From Ceratotherium simum simum (taxonomy: Eukaryota > Chordata > Mammalia > Perissodactyla > Rhinocerotidae), in NCBI RefSeq assembly GCF_000283155.1, contig NW_004454198.1, positions 133,046-197,045 of the forward strand: a stretch of DNA of 64,000 bases. The letters run 5' to 3'. The notes beneath the pieces were generated by a model. That model saw nothing but the letters and a program-made list of their open reading frames with translations, was not told where the DNA came from and did no database searches. The position numbers were made by a program, and so were the translations under genes. This document shows positions 1 through 11,009 of the stretch, in pieces (the stretch's first letter is position 1; each line of letters begins with the position of its first letter).

Positions 1-384
1 AAGGTTGTCCCCAAGACAGCTGGCACATTCCGTGGGAAATGTCTTCCAGGGGCCCGGGGAGCTGCATAAAATAGACACAACAACCCAATCTATTAGGTCT
101 AATTTCCATCAGAAATCTTCTTTGTCATCCTTTCCCCTAACCCCAACCTCAACTCAATCTCAGCAAGCATTTACCAAAATGTACTTTGTGCAAAAACATG
201 TTCTTAGGGTCGAGAGGCTCAGAACTGAGTCAGGCCCCTACCCCTACCCAGAGGAGCCCATTACCTGGTGGGGAGTAACTATACTCTAACTGTACTGTAC
301 CTCAATGTTTTAATGCAAAAGCCAGAGGGCTCCCTCTCCCTGGAGGAAGAGTCCAGGGGTGACAGCAGCAGTCCTGGAGTTCCT

Positions 385-700
385 GTTCCTTCAAGTCCAT
401 CTCTAATGCCATTTCCTCCATGAAATCTTTCCTGGTACATTTGTTCTCCCAGGGAGCCAGTTACTCTCTTTCACTTTCTCAACGCAAGTTGCAGAGCACT
501 TACTTATTCACCAGACAAGGTGAGGTCTGTCTCCTGATGTCCATCTTCCTCGACCTTGTATTAGAATCCTCTTCTGTCTTGTCTCGGATCCCCCATTGGA
601 TTAGAAGTTCCCTGAGGGTGGGCTGAGTGCCTTACTCCTTTTCTGTACATCCCTCTGGTGCCCAGTCAAGCCCCTGGAACAGTCTGGGTTTTGCAAATGG
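385..700 (+). repeat. Possible L2 LINE 3' fragment
   Basis: Reads like a diverged sense-strand L2 3' region: pyrimidine-rich text, a 'TCCATGAAATCTTTCCTGG' block, then 'TCCCTGAGGGTGGGCTGAG'. No intact reading frame. The first 384 bases show nothing recognisable. Confidence 0.4.
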
Positions 701-805
701 CCTGTTAAGGCTGAATCAAAGATGGCTACTTTGCGCAGCCCCTGGAACTGAGTTTGTGGAGGGTGGATGCTCTCTGGAGAGACATAGAAGGACGGGAGCC
801 TCAAA

Positions 806-1150
806 AGCAAGGCTCGAAAACTACAGCCTGTGGGCCAAGTCGGGCCCAGTGCCTGTTTATTAAAAACAGTATATTTTTGTAGGGCCTGTAAGCTATGAAG
901 GTTCTTACCTTTTTCAATGATTGGAAAAAAATCAAAAGAAAAATATTTTATGACATATGAAAAATATAAGAAATTCAAATTTTAGCGTCCGTTAATAGTT
1001 TTATTGGACCCAGTCGTGCTTATCTGTTTGTGGTTGCTTTTGTGCTACAACAGCAAGTTGAGCAGTTGCAGGAGAGATGGTGTGGCCCGCAAAGCCTACA
1101 ATATTTACTCTCTGGCCCTTTACAGAAAAAGTTCGCCGAGCACTGCTCTA
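806..1150 (+). mobile_element. hAT-type MITE (GTCGGCAAAC family)
   Basis: Begins with the diverged 'AAAACTACAGCCTGTGGGCC' head and ends with 'TTTACAGAAAAAGTTCGCCG'. The internal 'GTTTTATTGGACCCAG' and 'GTGGCCCGCAAAGCC' words are typical of a very common non-autonomous hAT family with 'GTCGGCAAAC' ends. The exact Repbase name is not assigned. Confidence 0.75.
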
Positions 1151-1980
1151 AAGTGTAGGTGGAGGACATAATTCACAGGTAGTGGGAGTCCGTATTGAAA
1201 GAAGGGCAGCCCTAAGGAGTGGCCGAGTATCTCTGGGTGAGTCAGGGGCAAAGGCTGTGCATGATCCCTCTCACCAGCAGGACCCTGCCCAGGGGGCTGA
1301 GAAGGACGGTTGGAGATACATCTTCCCAGGTCAGGAGAGCCAGCGGTGGAGGGTGGCGAGTTAGGTGACATAGAGGCAGGGGCTTGGGACTTTGCTTCCA
1401 TGTGACATATCCACCTGGCTCCAGTTCCCTGCTTCTTCCCAGAGCCCTCAGGGATGTGGGAATGGGGGACCCGCACAAGGGAAAGAAGGGGCTCCTAATA
1501 CACCACGCTCTTTCCTTCCTGAAGCCTGATTTTTTCAGAACGAGATGGAGAAGCAGATTTGAGAATCCTCAGGGGAGAGCCCTGCCCATCACCATGGGCT
1601 CTGGACCTGAGTCCACAGGGTGAGAAGTGACAGCTTCTCCCAGGGCAGGACTCAGCCACCATGCCACTGGAGTCGGCCCCTGCCCTCCCTCTGCCACCTA
1701 CGAGGAAGGGGTTCAAGCAGCATGCTTTGTGCTTGCCCCTTCCTTCCTGCACCCACGTGGCGGAGGCCAGGCAGCCAGAGGCACTTGGGAACCTGCCTTG
1801 AAGAATAGCCCAGAGTCAGAGAGATGAGCAGAAGACCCTGTGCCTGGGTGGCACTTCCTCGGGACCAAAGGGAGAAGGGTCGCTGGTGGAGTCAACCCCA
1901 GGAGACCATCTTGAGCAGCACTGACGGTAACTCTTTTGAAAGCTCACACCTGCAGTGCTGGCCCTATCCCTCCTCATTTG
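1151..1980. other. Unassigned intergenic sequence
   Basis: No recognisable gene or repeat. Short open frames on both strands overlap each other and lack any known domain. Confidence 0.5.
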
Positions 1981-2000
1981 TTCATTCATTCATTCATTCA
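1981..2000. repeat. (TTCA)n simple repeat
   Basis: Five uninterrupted TTCA units. Confidence 0.9.
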
Positions 2001-2093
2001 ACACATAGCCATGGAGTTCCATCTGTGGGTTGAGCTTCCCTCGGGTAGAGAAGATTGACGTTCTCTGCTATGGGGAGAATGTGATAAGTAAAA

Positions 2094-2345
2094 TAGAAAT
2101 AGCTAACATTTACTGAGGGCTTACTAGGTGCCAGGCACTATTCTAAGCCTGTGTAAAATCATTTAATCCTCTCAAAAACGCTATGGAGGAGGGGATTGTC
2201 ATTATCCCCCTATTATAGATGGGAACATACAGGCTCAGCGAGAAGAGGGAACTTGTCTGAGTTCACCCAGCTGGGAAGGGGCAGAGCCAGCCTATGAATC
2301 CAGGCTTGTCTGATTTCAGAAGCCAAAGTCCTAACCACAGCCTGA
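2094..2345 (-). mobile_element. MIR SINE, near full length
   Basis: Reverse-complement MIR. It shows 'AACATTTACTGAGGGCTTAC', 'GGTGCCAGGCACTATTCTAAG', the 'CATTTAATCCTCTCA' core, a 'CAGGCTCAGCGAGAAG' block and the 'CCTAACCACA' tRNA-related end. It is one of the most complete MIRs here. Confidence 0.8.
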
Positions 2346-3050
2346 ACTTGGCTGTTCAAAGGAGACAGATATTGAGGTGGCATTGAGGTGGGTAGGATTC
2401 AGGTGTGGGGCTGGAGGGGAGGGTATTCCAGACCTAGGGGATGTCAGGACCAAAGGCAGGAGTGTGGGAAGCACAAGGCTAGATTAGGGGAAGATTCCAG
2501 GGTGGCGTGGAAGGGAGTTGTGGGAAGTGGGGAGACTGAAAAGCCCTGAGATATTTGCCTTGGAATTTTCTCTTTGGAATCTTGGCTCTGTGGCCCCAGA
2601 CCTGATGTCTGCGTTGGCTGTCCACAAAGCTGAGTGAGAAATTCCAGGCCAGTGTGAGAGAAAGGGAGGTTCCCGTCGGCCCTGACCTTGCCCAGGCCTG
2701 TGCACACCAGTGGCCTTGGACACCTTTCCCAGGGCTCAGGCTCAGTCTGGGTGGCAGGGATTCCCCTGAATGGAGCCTGGGCTTGTTCCCCTGCTGAGAT
2801 TCCAGATCCTGCTTGTGAATTTTCCATGGGGCCATCACACCCCTGTGCTGTGGGAAGGAGGACAGAGGGAACTGGTTTCCTCTGCAAGCATACAGCTTGT
2901 GGCTTCTCCTTAGCAGGGTGGACCCACTGCCCTCTTCTCAGATGAAGTGGTGAAATTTTACCTTTGGGAACCTGGGAGACCAAACTTTGGAGATTTAGCA
3001 GCTGACACCCCAAAAGAATGAACCTCAGGCATCCAACCTGGGTCCCTGGT
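2346..3050. other. Unassigned intergenic sequence
   Basis: The stretch 2395-2470 vaguely resembles antisense L2, but not convincingly. The rest is unique. Overlapping antisense frames here have no protein similarity I recognise. Confidence 0.4.
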
Positions 3051-3054
3051 GCCT

Positions 3055-3095
3055 ACATCAGTGCTCAATAAATATTTGTGAATGAAGGAAGGAGT
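3055..3095 (+). repeat. L2/MIR 3' tail
   Basis: 'GTGCTCAATAAATATTTGTG' followed by 'AATGAAGGAAGG', the typical L2 or MIR 3' terminus. Confidence 0.5.
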
Positions 3096-3199
3096 GAGTG
3101 GGTGCTGGGAGAAGGGGCTTGTCCACGGAGGTGTAAAACAGGTCTCTACCCGCCAGAGGTTTCCTGTCTAGTGGGGAGGTGAGTAAGGAGTGGCAGTGT

Positions 3200-3942
3200 A
3201 ATGCTATAATAACAGCACTTCTCACAACTCAAATTCGAGGCACCAAAGGCAATCTGGGTGAGGTGTGTGTCAACACAACGGTGGGGGAGCCTCTCCCAGA
3301 GGGGGCTTCCCCAATTCTAGTCTGAAGAGGCTCTGAGCTCCTGCTCTGCTCAGCAGTGGCTTTTCCTGGAGATCCTTCTGTGCTGGGCCCCTCACACTCA
3401 CAGCTGGGGTGTCAGGCCCTCGTTTGGTCTCTGCTGCTCTCTGCTGAGGATGAGGAATCCAGAACCACACTGATAGTGTATTTCCTCCCTGGGATGGAGG
3501 GAGGGGCTTCGGTGACTTTGCCCTCACCCCCTCCCACCCCCGACCTCCTCCAGGAGTTGTTAAGCTTACTTTCTCTGCTCAGACAGTTCTGGGGAGTGAG
3601 TTGTGCTTTTTGCTCAAACCCAGTTTCAGCAACTTCATGTGAAGGGGGAACATGGCAGCCACAGGTCACACTCACGGTGCCTTGTCCCATGGGTACCCCT
3701 GGTAGGAGGTGTCTGCCCGTGCCCTCCAAGTCACCCACCTTTCTGTGGCTAGTGGTGGTGGCTCTGTATTCCGCCCCTCTTTCCTGGCCCCTCAGGATTT
3801 CAAACTCTAGAGACCCCAAGGCATTTACCTCTGACCCCCCCATTCAGTCTCCCAGGGCAGGCAGCTGTCACAGGGAAAGGGGACCATCAGCATAATCTCT
3901 GTCTTTACACTGTTGAGTCTCACCCATCTCTACATTATACCA
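3200..3942. other. Unassigned intergenic sequence
   Basis: GC-moderate unique sequence with overlapping frames on both strands (up to about 179 codons) that show no domain and no codon pattern. I see no gene. Confidence 0.5.
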
Positions 3943-4065
3943 CAACCTGGGCATTCAGAGAGGTTCAGTGACTTGCCCAAGGTCACACAGCCAGGAATGG
4001 CAGTTGGAGTCTGAACCCCTCTGACTCTCTGTCCAGTGCTCTTTCACTGTATCAGTGGACTCAGT
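3943..4065 (-). mobile_element. MIR fragment
   Basis: Contains 'GACTTGCCCAAGGTCACACA' and the antisense tRNA-like part that follows. Confidence 0.8.
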
Positions 4066-4474
4066 AGACTGAGAACAGACAACACGAGGCTTGTCCCAGA
4101 CACCGCCATCCCAAGGAGCAGGGCAAGGAGGCAGAGTCCCAACTGAGGACTCCCGGTTCCAGATAATAGAGATTGTAACTAAAGCCAGCGAATGGAAAGT
4201 GGTAAGGAAAGTGATCTGGGGTGGCGAAGCTCTGGGTTCTCCACACCTGGAGGCAGGACATCCTGGACAGGGTCCACGCCTGGTGGCTGCTGTTCAGGAT
4301 GCCCTCTGCTGCCCACTCTCTGGGTGGGGACAAGGTGCTAATTTATGTGGAACCCTTGGGGCCCTGCCTTCCAGAGGAATTACCAGGCTAATGGAAACAG
4401 CAAATAGATGCTACATCTGGGGCCCCAAGCTTGGACCAACAGCAGCACTTCTGGGGCTGGGAGGGGGTGGCAGG

Positions 4475-4495
4475 TAATTAATTAATTAATTAGTT
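4475..4495. repeat. (AATT)n simple repeat
   Basis: About five TAAT/TTAA units. Confidence 0.8.
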
Positions 4496-4496
4496 A

Positions 4497-4575
4497 TTTT
4501 ATCCATTTTATTCATTTATTGAGCAACTGCTACATGCCAGGCACTGTGCTAGGAGATGGGAATACATAGTCAATG
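4497..4575 (-). mobile_element. L2 3' end, antisense
   Basis: 'TTCATTTATTGAGCAACTGC', 'CATGCCAGGCACTGTGCTAG' and 'GGAATACATAGTCAATGACA' follow the antisense L2 3' end. Confidence 0.65.
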
Positions 4576-4577
4576 AC

Positions 4578-4735
4578 AGCTGAAAATAACAGTGACTTTC
4601 ACTCAGCACTCACCATGTGCCAGGCTAACCGTTTTATGTGTGTCACTCACTTATTCCACATCACACATATTTGGGGCTCAGAGAAGTTAAGTAACTTTCC
4701 CAAAGTCACAGAGCTGGTAAGTAGCAAGGGGAGAC
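4578..4735 (-). mobile_element. MIR fragment
   Basis: 'CAGCACTCACCATGTGCCAG' and 'AGAAGTTAAGTAACTTTCCC' with 'AAAGTCACAGAGCTGGTAAG' are antisense MIR. Confidence 0.75.
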
Positions 4736-4739
4736 AGCT

Positions 4740-5120
4740 GAGTAAGCTCATGCCAACAATATAGCAGACCAGGTCTCCCTCCCAGAGAGGTGTGCTGGGA
4801 GTGTCCTGGGAGATTTGAGAGAGGGGCTCCACCCAGGGGAGTGGAGAGGAAGTATTTGAGCTAGGCCTTGTGAGATTTCATCTGTAGGGGAGGGTAAAAG
4901 TTTCCAGGTTGAAGAAGCAGCATTTGCAGAGGTGCAGAAGCACGAAAGGAAATATGTGTGCCAGGGTGGTGACGAGTTTGGGTATTGAGGGCTGGGGAGT
5001 GTGAACATTTTGGAGACCTTGTGTCGGAGCTTGGATTGTATCTTACAGTCAAGGAGGAGTCTTGGAGGTGGGGTTAGGGGTGTGAAAGCAGCTTTGATGA
5101 TTAGACCTTGGGCAGAGGGA
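4740..5120 (-). mobile_element. L2 LINE remnant, antisense
   Basis: Antisense L2 ORF2/3' text, for example 'GGAAGTATTTGAGCTAGGCC' and the 'TGGATTGTATCTTACAGTCA' region. Highly diverged. Confidence 0.45.
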
Positions 5121-5284
5121 GGAAGGGAGGACACTGCCTTGGAACCTTCAAGAGAAGCTCACCCCTGATCCTGTCCCAAGGCCTATACCTCCCCCTCTTA
5201 CCACATAAGACATGACGCCATCATTCAACCCAGACAGAGGGCGGAGGCATTACCTTGTGGTAGATGAAAGCACTCCACCACCAA

Positions 5285-5445
5285 CAATCTATGGGGACTT
5301 GAGCAAGCTAATCCCTCTTTGCCTCAGTTTCCTCATCTGTAAAATAACCTCAGAGTTGGGTGTGAAGATAAACTGAGACGATATGGGGAGCACAGTGTCA
5401 TGCTCTCAGTAAGTGTTCAATAGATGCTAATTCTTGTTATCAGCT
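5285..5445 (+). mobile_element. MIR fragment
   Basis: 'TTTGCCTCAGTTTCCTCATC' with 'TGTAAAATAACCTC' and a 'CAGTAAGTGTTCAATAGATG' tail. Confidence 0.8.
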
Positions 5446-5865
5446 GTCACCTCCCCACTCTGCCCTGGGTCCAGTGAGCACCTCAGAGTCCTCACTGTCC
5501 AGAACATCCCCGAGTCTGATCTAAATCCCTCCTGCTGCAGATGGATCCCAGCTTTCAGTACAGGGACACTGTCTGTGTTCAGTGCTGCCTTACCTCATCC
5601 CGCCCCTCTAATCTCAGCTCCTTCTGCTCTCCTCCCCTGTGATTATCACCAGCCCCCTCCAGCTAGCGGGGGGCAGACGGGGCTGGGCCCCATGCCCCTT
5701 TGAAGTCCTCAGCCAGGTTCCCAGCCCCACATACTAACTTCTGAGAAAGCTGCTTCCCATCAAATCCTGCCGCCGAAAAGACTCCCCTCTTAGGTATTCC
5801 TGCCAACTCCGTTTTATAATCTCCACGCCGGGGAGGGAGGACAGTACAGGCACTTTGTGTGCAGG
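5446..5865. other. Unassigned intergenic sequence
   Basis: Unique GC-moderate sequence with no supported gene. Confidence 0.5.
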
Positions 5866-6085
5866 AAGGAAGCAATTAAATTATTAGCACTCTGAGAAAT
5901 TAAACGACATAACTTATGGCGGAATAAGTTTAGCAAAAAAAAACCCTTGTAATGTGAGAAAACAATTAAAAAGAATTATATAAGGTTGGGCTCACTCCTT
6001 TATTGCAATAGAGTTAGCAGTTCATTGATTATCGTCTTGTTATAATGCAGCAGGATGGCGCGGGCTGCCATGGAGGCAGTGACAC
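5866..6085. promoter_or_regulatory. Candidate conserved non-coding element (AT-rich)
   Basis: Repeat-free AT-rich block with many homeobox-type cores (for example 'CAATTAAATTATTAG' and 'AACAATTAAAAAG', plus 'TTATAATG'), ending in a GC-richer 'GATGGCGCGGGCTGCCATGG'. Inferred only from composition and absence of repeats. No conservation data. Confidence 0.3.
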
Positions 6086-6154
6086 TCAGGAAGCCAGGCG
6101 CTTAGCTGGGTCCTGCAAGAGGACATCTAGGAGGAGCTGAAAGTTTTCCCTGGA

Positions 6155-6187
6155 GGGGGAGTGGGGTGAGGGGGAATGGGGTGGGGA
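6155..6187 (+). other. G-quadruplex motif
   Basis: Five G-runs of 4-5 separated by loops of 1-3 bases, matching the G4 consensus. Confidence 0.6.
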
Positions 6188-6257
6188 GGATCACCAGCTC
6201 TTCCTTCTCCCAGCTCCTTCTGCTTTGGTAGAACTTGTCAGTTTTAGCCTGCCCGGA

Positions 6258-6790
6258 CCCCGTGCCCCAGCAATTCTGCTCCTAGGTATTCATCGCAGCG
6301 AAATGTTCACACGGCTCCATAAGGGGAGATGGATGAGGATGATTCCCGAGGCACCCTGCCTGTCCCTCCCTGGGAGAGTGGAAAGGTAAAATGGGGAGGA
6401 GGCGCCACGGAGCAGCAGCGAGAAGCACCAGACTGGGTGTACACAGAGCCGCATGGCTAGATCTTAAAAACTTAGTGCTCCACAGCAGTAAAAAAGAGCA
6501 AACTACTGCAACCCACACCACAGGGAGGAATCTCCCAGACAGGTTGAGTGAAAGAAGCAAGACATGAAAGATTACGCAGGTGTATACAGAGATAAAAAAT
6601 TGAGCTTCATTCTTAAGACCTGTGCACGTTACACACTTTACTGTATGCACGTTATACCTCAATAGGAGAGTAAAGAGCAAAACATGTTGCCAAGGGAAAA
6701 AAAGTGGGAAACATGGAGATATGACACATTACCATTTATGTAAATAACAAACCACATGCGTATGAAGTAACACTATCCACTCTGCAAGAA
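6258..6790 (+). mobile_element. L1 LINE 3' fragment
   Basis: Sense L1 3' text: 'CCAGCAATTCTGCTCCTAGG', 'TATTCATCGCAGCGAAATG', and a 3' part with 'GTTATACCTCAATAGG'. It abuts the ERE SINE at 6800. Confidence 0.65.
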
Positions 6791-6799
6791 CTCAGCAAA

Positions 6800-7056
6800 C
6801 AGGGCCAGCCCCACGGTGTAGTGGTTAAGTTCAGCACGCTCTGCTTTGGCCCCGGTCCGCGGGTTCAAATCCTGGGAGCGCGGACCTACACCACTCGTCA
6901 GCCATGCTGTGGCAGTGACCCACGTACAAAATAGAGGAAGATTGGCACAGATGTTAGCTCAGGGCTAATCTTCCTCAAGCCAGAAAAAAAAAAAAAGAGG
7001 AAGATTGGCAACAGATGTTAGCTCAGAGAGACTCTTCCTCAGCGAAAAAAAAAAAA
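6800..7056 (+). mobile_element. ERE SINE (equine repetitive element)
   Basis: Starts at the 'GGGCCAGCCCCACGG' head, has a tRNA-like promoter region ('GGTTCAAATCC' B-box-like), and carries the body words 'CCATGCTGTGGCAGTGACC' and 'GGCACAGATGTTAGCTCAGG'. The tail module is duplicated and ends in oligo(A). It is flanked by a perfect 14-bp target-site duplication, AAGAACTCAGCAAA, at 6786-6799 and 7057-7070, so the limits are secure. Confidence 0.95.
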
Positions 7057-7116
7057 AAGAACTCAGCAAATGGAGAGAGAGAGACTATCATATGGACCTA
7101 GGCTATGAGGATAAGA

Positions 7117-7141
7117 GTGAATGAATGAATGAATGAATGAA
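7117..7141. repeat. (GAAT)n simple repeat
   Basis: About six GAAT units. Confidence 0.9.
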
Positions 7142-7477
7142 ACCAAGAAGAGGGCCCTGCAAAGACTAATTATGATAACAGGCCATGAGTGGAGAGTATG
7201 GTTAATTCAACTCTCTGCCTCTGAGGTAGAAGTTTGTAGAAAATTCCTAGTTAATTAATCAGGGGGTCTTTGGGCTGGCTGTTTTTATGTGTGCAGCATT
7301 GGGGCATTTTGGTCTGAGGGGTGAGTGTAGAATAGTCACTGATGCCTGCCAGGAGGTTAGGGAGACCCCTATCTCACGTTTCTATCCTTCTCTGCAGTTC
7401 ACCAGGCGACACCATCATGCCCACTGCCTTGGAGGGCCTCACATATGGTGAGCAGCTCCCTGGAGTGGGTGGACTGG
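7142..7477. other. Unassigned intergenic sequence
   Basis: Nothing recognisable. Confidence 0.5.
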
Positions 7478-7605
7478 AGCCAGCCCACCTGCACTTAGCC
7501 CAGACCTCCGACTCCTAGCTGGGCCGCCCAGGCAGGTTTCTTAACCTCTCTGGGTCTCAGCTGCCTTATCTGTTACATGGGGATGGTAAAGAGAGTTTCC
7601 AAGGT
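7478..7605 (+). mobile_element. MIR fragment
   Basis: 'TTCTTAACCTCTCTGGGTCT' then 'CAGCTGCCTTATCTGTTACA' and 'TGGGGATGGTAAAG'. Confidence 0.7.
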
Positions 7606-7621
7606 GAGGGTGGTTTGGAGC

Positions 7622-7915
7622 AGGATCAGCAAACTTTTAATGTAAAGAGCCAATGGTAAATATTGTGAGGTTTGTGGCCCATAAGGTCTTTGTCACAGCT
7701 ACTCCGGAAGCAGTCATAGATATAAATGAATGTGCATGGCTGTGTTCCAATAAAACTTTATTTGTGGACACTGAAATTTGAATATCATATCATTTTCATG
7801 TGTCATGAAATATCATCCTTTTGATCTTTTTCAAACCATTTAAAAATGTGAGGATGATTCTTAGCTTGCAGGCTGTACACAAACAGGTGGGGGGCTGAGT
7901 TTGGCTGACCCCCCA
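7622..7915 (-). mobile_element. hAT-type MITE (GTCGGCAAAC family)
   Basis: Left end 'GATCAGCAAACTTTTAATG'. The family word 'CCAATAAAACTTTATTTGTG' is internal, and the right part 'CAGGTGGGGGGCTGAGTTTG' matches the other copies read in reverse. Confidence 0.65.
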
Positions 7916-7949
7916 GTCTAGAGGGTTAAATGAGTTGGACTACATGGCA

Positions 7950-8115
7950 AGTGCTCAAGAAAGTTCAGCTATTATCACTCTCCCCTTGTGGTACAGGTGA
8001 GCAAGCACAGGTGTGGAGAGGCAAAGTGACTTACCCGGGGAGTTAGTGGCAAAGCTGGCTCCAACCCAGATCACCCGAGTCTGTGGTTTCAACACACTTT
8101 CAAAAATGCCCAAGG
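7950..8115 (-). mobile_element. MIR fragment
   Basis: 'GGTACAGGTGAGCAAGCAC' and 'GGCAAAGTGACTTACCCG' form an antisense MIR core. Confidence 0.6.
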
Positions 8116-8359
8116 AGCGAAGAGCCTTGTACCTCGCGTCCCCTTTTCCACGTCTTGCAGTTAGAAGTCTGGCTTGACTCTGGGCAGCCAGTTTCGCGTG
8201 ATGGATCAGAGAACTCCATGCATCTGTAGAGTGCATTTTCACTCTTCAAAGCCCTTCCTCATCCTTTGTCTAAACAGAGTGACAAACGCTACTCTACACT
8301 CCTGTCCTAGTTTTCTTTGTCCTGTGGTGTCATTGATGTGGATGTCATTATGGGCGTCC

Positions 8360-8640
8360 ACGTGAACTTCTGAGTGCATTTATATAAGTTAAAAACCAGG
8401 CAAATCTAATCTATGCTGTTAGAAGCCAGGAGAGTGGTTACCCCGGGAAGGAGGCACGTGGGGGCCTCTGGGGTTCAGGAAATGTTCTGCCTCTTGATCT
8501 GAGAATGATCTTTGTGAAAAGGCATCGAACCTGTACTTATGACCTGGGCACAGATGTTCTACTGCAATAAGCTGTACATAAAATAGCTCCAAAGGCAGTT
8601 TGGGAAAAACAGTGAACTTTTGGTGAGTCTAGTTGCAGGA
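8360..8640 (+). mobile_element. Possible L1 3' fragment
   Basis: Resembles sense L1 3' UTR around 'GCCAGGAGAGTGGTTACC' and 'GGGGTTCAGGAAATGTTCTG'. Diverged, with uncertain limits. Confidence 0.4.
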
Positions 8641-8655
8641 AGAGGAAGGCAATGC

Positions 8656-8663
8656 TGACGTCA
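8656..8663. promoter_or_regulatory. CRE-type palindrome TGACGTCA
   Basis: A perfect full CRE/ATF site. CpG-containing words are depleted in mammalian DNA, but occupancy is unknown. Confidence 0.3.
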
Positions 8664-8794
8664 CCCAAGCCCTATTGCTCTGCTGGGCAGCAAAAGACAC
8701 CACTGGACATGCAGTGCAGCTGAGGCCGACCCATACGCGTCTTCTGCCTGCACGGAGAAGGTGCTAGTCTTGCTTCCCTGGAGCACACTGTGTG

Positions 8795-9275
8795 CGAGTA
8801 TACATGTGTGGGTGTGTGTGGCCACGTGTACGTGTGTGAGTTTAGTATGATTGTGCTTGTGAGTGTGTGTATGAGTATCTGTGTGGTGTGAGGTGTGTTA
8901 TGTGCAAGTGGTTATGACTGTGTTTGTGAATGTATGAGTGGGAGGTATCTGCGAGTGTGTGAGATGTTTGTGTACGTGTGAGTGAGTGTATTTGTGACTG
9001 AATGTATGTGTGGCATGGGATGTGTGTATTATAAGTGGTTGTGATTGTGTATAAGTGAGTATGTGTGAGTATATGTGTTGTGTGTCTATGTGTAAGTGTG
9101 TGTTCTGCATGGATGTGATTGTGTTTGTAAGTGTGTGAGAGATGCAGTGTGGGTGTGTACCTATGCATGGATGTGACTGGGAGTGTGTATGTTATATGTG
9201 TGATGTGTGAGATGTGTGTATATGTGTGAGTATGATTGTGTTTGTCCATGTGTGAGACGTTTTGTGTGTGTGAGC
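8795..9275. repeat. Degenerate (TG)n / GTGTATGA-like repeat
   Basis: About 480 bp of interrupted TG-rich, purine-pyrimidine alternating sequence with recurring 'TGTGTGAGT' and 'GTGATTGTG' words. The long antisense frame through it (Thr/His-rich) is a repeat artefact. Confidence 0.85.
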
Positions 9276-9599
9276 ATCACCTTAAAACAGGGCCCAGAAG
9301 CTTTCTTCTCCCTTTGGAGATTGGATATGGGGGCTAGCAGGGGCCTGTGTGTACCCACGTGTGTAGCGTGTGCCACGCGTGGAGATGCTGGGACTCAGCT
9401 CTCTGGCACGAGTGCCTGGCACACACCCGCCGCTGCTCCTCTGGAGAACAGCCTTTATGTGTTTTTGTAATGCACGTCCCTTGATTGCTGCAAATTTATG
9501 CAGAGAAAATGGGTTCTGGTAACTGGCCGACCCTTTTAGTTGTTGCTCATTTGGGTGGATCTCAGGCCCTCTATTTGTTTCTGGAGGGTTTGCTGGAAT

Positions 9600-9715
9600 T
9601 CTCTCTGAAATGTGCCAAGCTTCCTGCCTAGGAGAAGAAATTTATTTAATTCAGATGATTTAATTCTCTCATTCACAGGGAACAAAACACAAATTTTGCA
9701 TTACAGGGGCCTGAA
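9600..9715. promoter_or_regulatory. Weak candidate non-coding element (AT-rich)
   Basis: Repeat-free, with 'TTTATTTAATTCAGATG' and 'ATTTAATTCTCTC' homeobox-like cores. Inference only. Confidence 0.2.
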
Positions 9716-10039
9716 GGGGAGAGAGAGAGGTGAAGAAGGTTGAAAAATGGTGATTTCAGCTAGAGCTGGAAGAGAACTTCTCTCCGTTGGAAGGAGTTTC
9801 ACACTTGGACCGAAAAGATAAGGGCCTGTCTTCAGGGCCTTTCTGGGAAAAAGAGCTGATCTCGTTAACCAGATTTGAGAAAGAACATTCCGCTCTTTCC
9901 ACCCAATGTCACCTTCTTGGACCCCCTCCTGACTGAGCTCCCCTAGTCACAGCCTTCAGCAGCAGACCCTGCCCATGGAGATCCACCCCTGACTACCTCT
10001 GCGGGCTCCTCCCTCTCCCTCCCTTGAACTTGACTGTTT

Positions 10040-10385
10040 AGTTCCAGAGCACACCATGCCCCTGCATGTTTCTCTCTACTGCCTGGAATATCCTCCTTCA
10101 CCCTTGGCCTAGTTGGTGAATCCTATTTGTCCTTAACTCAGCTCACATGTGTTTTATGAGCTACTTTCCCGTCTCCTCTCCCTTGCAAATATCTTGACTG
10201 TGGTGCTCACCACACGCAGCTGTAATTCTTTGCACATGTGTTTTTCTCCCACATTCAGCCACTAGTTTCTCCTGGGTAGAGACTGTGTCTTGTTCATCTA
10301 TGAATCACCGGATCCCAGTGCAATGCTTGCCACAGAGGAGATGCCGGGCAAATAGAAGCTTCCTGAATGAATGAATGAGCACACA
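10040..10385 (+). mobile_element. L2 LINE 3' fragment
   Basis: Sense L2: 'CTGCCTGGAATATCCTCCTT', then 'GGGTAGAGACTGTGTCTTG', ending at '(GAAT)n' near 10365-10378. Confidence 0.75.
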
Positions 10386-10945
10386 AGCAGGGAAACGGAC
10401 AGGACGAACTCCACGGGCCTCAAACGCAGACACACAGACACGTACTCGGTCCCTCACCATGCCACCCCTCGCGTGCTAAAGTCCTCACACAAAGATTCAC
10501 CCCGCAAACACACGCACCCCTAACTCGTGGCTGCTGAATTGAATTTTCTCATCGATTCTTGTTCTACACACCCTGGCACTTTGTTTCAGAAGGGCTCTGG
10601 GCAGCAGTGGCTGTCCTTTCAGACAAGGTCTACTTGAGTCTACAAGAGCACAAGATGAGGGTGAAAGGTGGGACTGGAGGGGCCTTCCAGTGTGCGACCA
10701 AGACCAAGTCGGGGGACTTGGTGCATTGGGGTCCTGGCCGGAGATGGGCTGCTCTGCATGTGGTCACAGGCTGGAGTAGGAAGGCCTGTGGGGAAGACGG
10801 TTAGATCAGTGACCCAGAATGGAGAAGGATCAAAGGCTGCGGGGACAGATGCTATCTCTCCTCGGATGAGTGTTCCCACAAGCAACCAGCTAGTCCCCTG
10901 CACTCAAGTACTTGCTTGCCGTGGAAGCTCTCGTGAGAACACATG
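10386..10945. other. Unassigned intergenic sequence
   Basis: Unique sequence. No gene supported. Confidence 0.5.
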
Positions 10946-10956
10946 AGTATATGCAC

Positions 10957-10986
10957 AGAAAATGAATGAATGAATGAATGAATGAA
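10957..10986. repeat. (AATG)n simple repeat
   Basis: About seven AATG units. Confidence 0.9.
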
Positions 10987-11009
10987 TTCATTGTATGAAT
11001 TGGGCACGT

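Noticed and set aside
3356..3895. 179-codon + strand frame
   Set aside because: A 143-codon antisense frame overlaps it. No homology recognised and no splice or promoter support.
6800..7056. tRNA gene suggested by the A/B-box-like head
   Set aside because: It is the tRNA-derived head of an ERE SINE with a poly(A) tail and target duplication, not a tRNA gene. The same applies to the other ERE heads.
8842..9376. Thr/His-rich antisense frames of 70-135 codons
   Set aside because: Translation of the degenerate TG repeat. No gene evidence.
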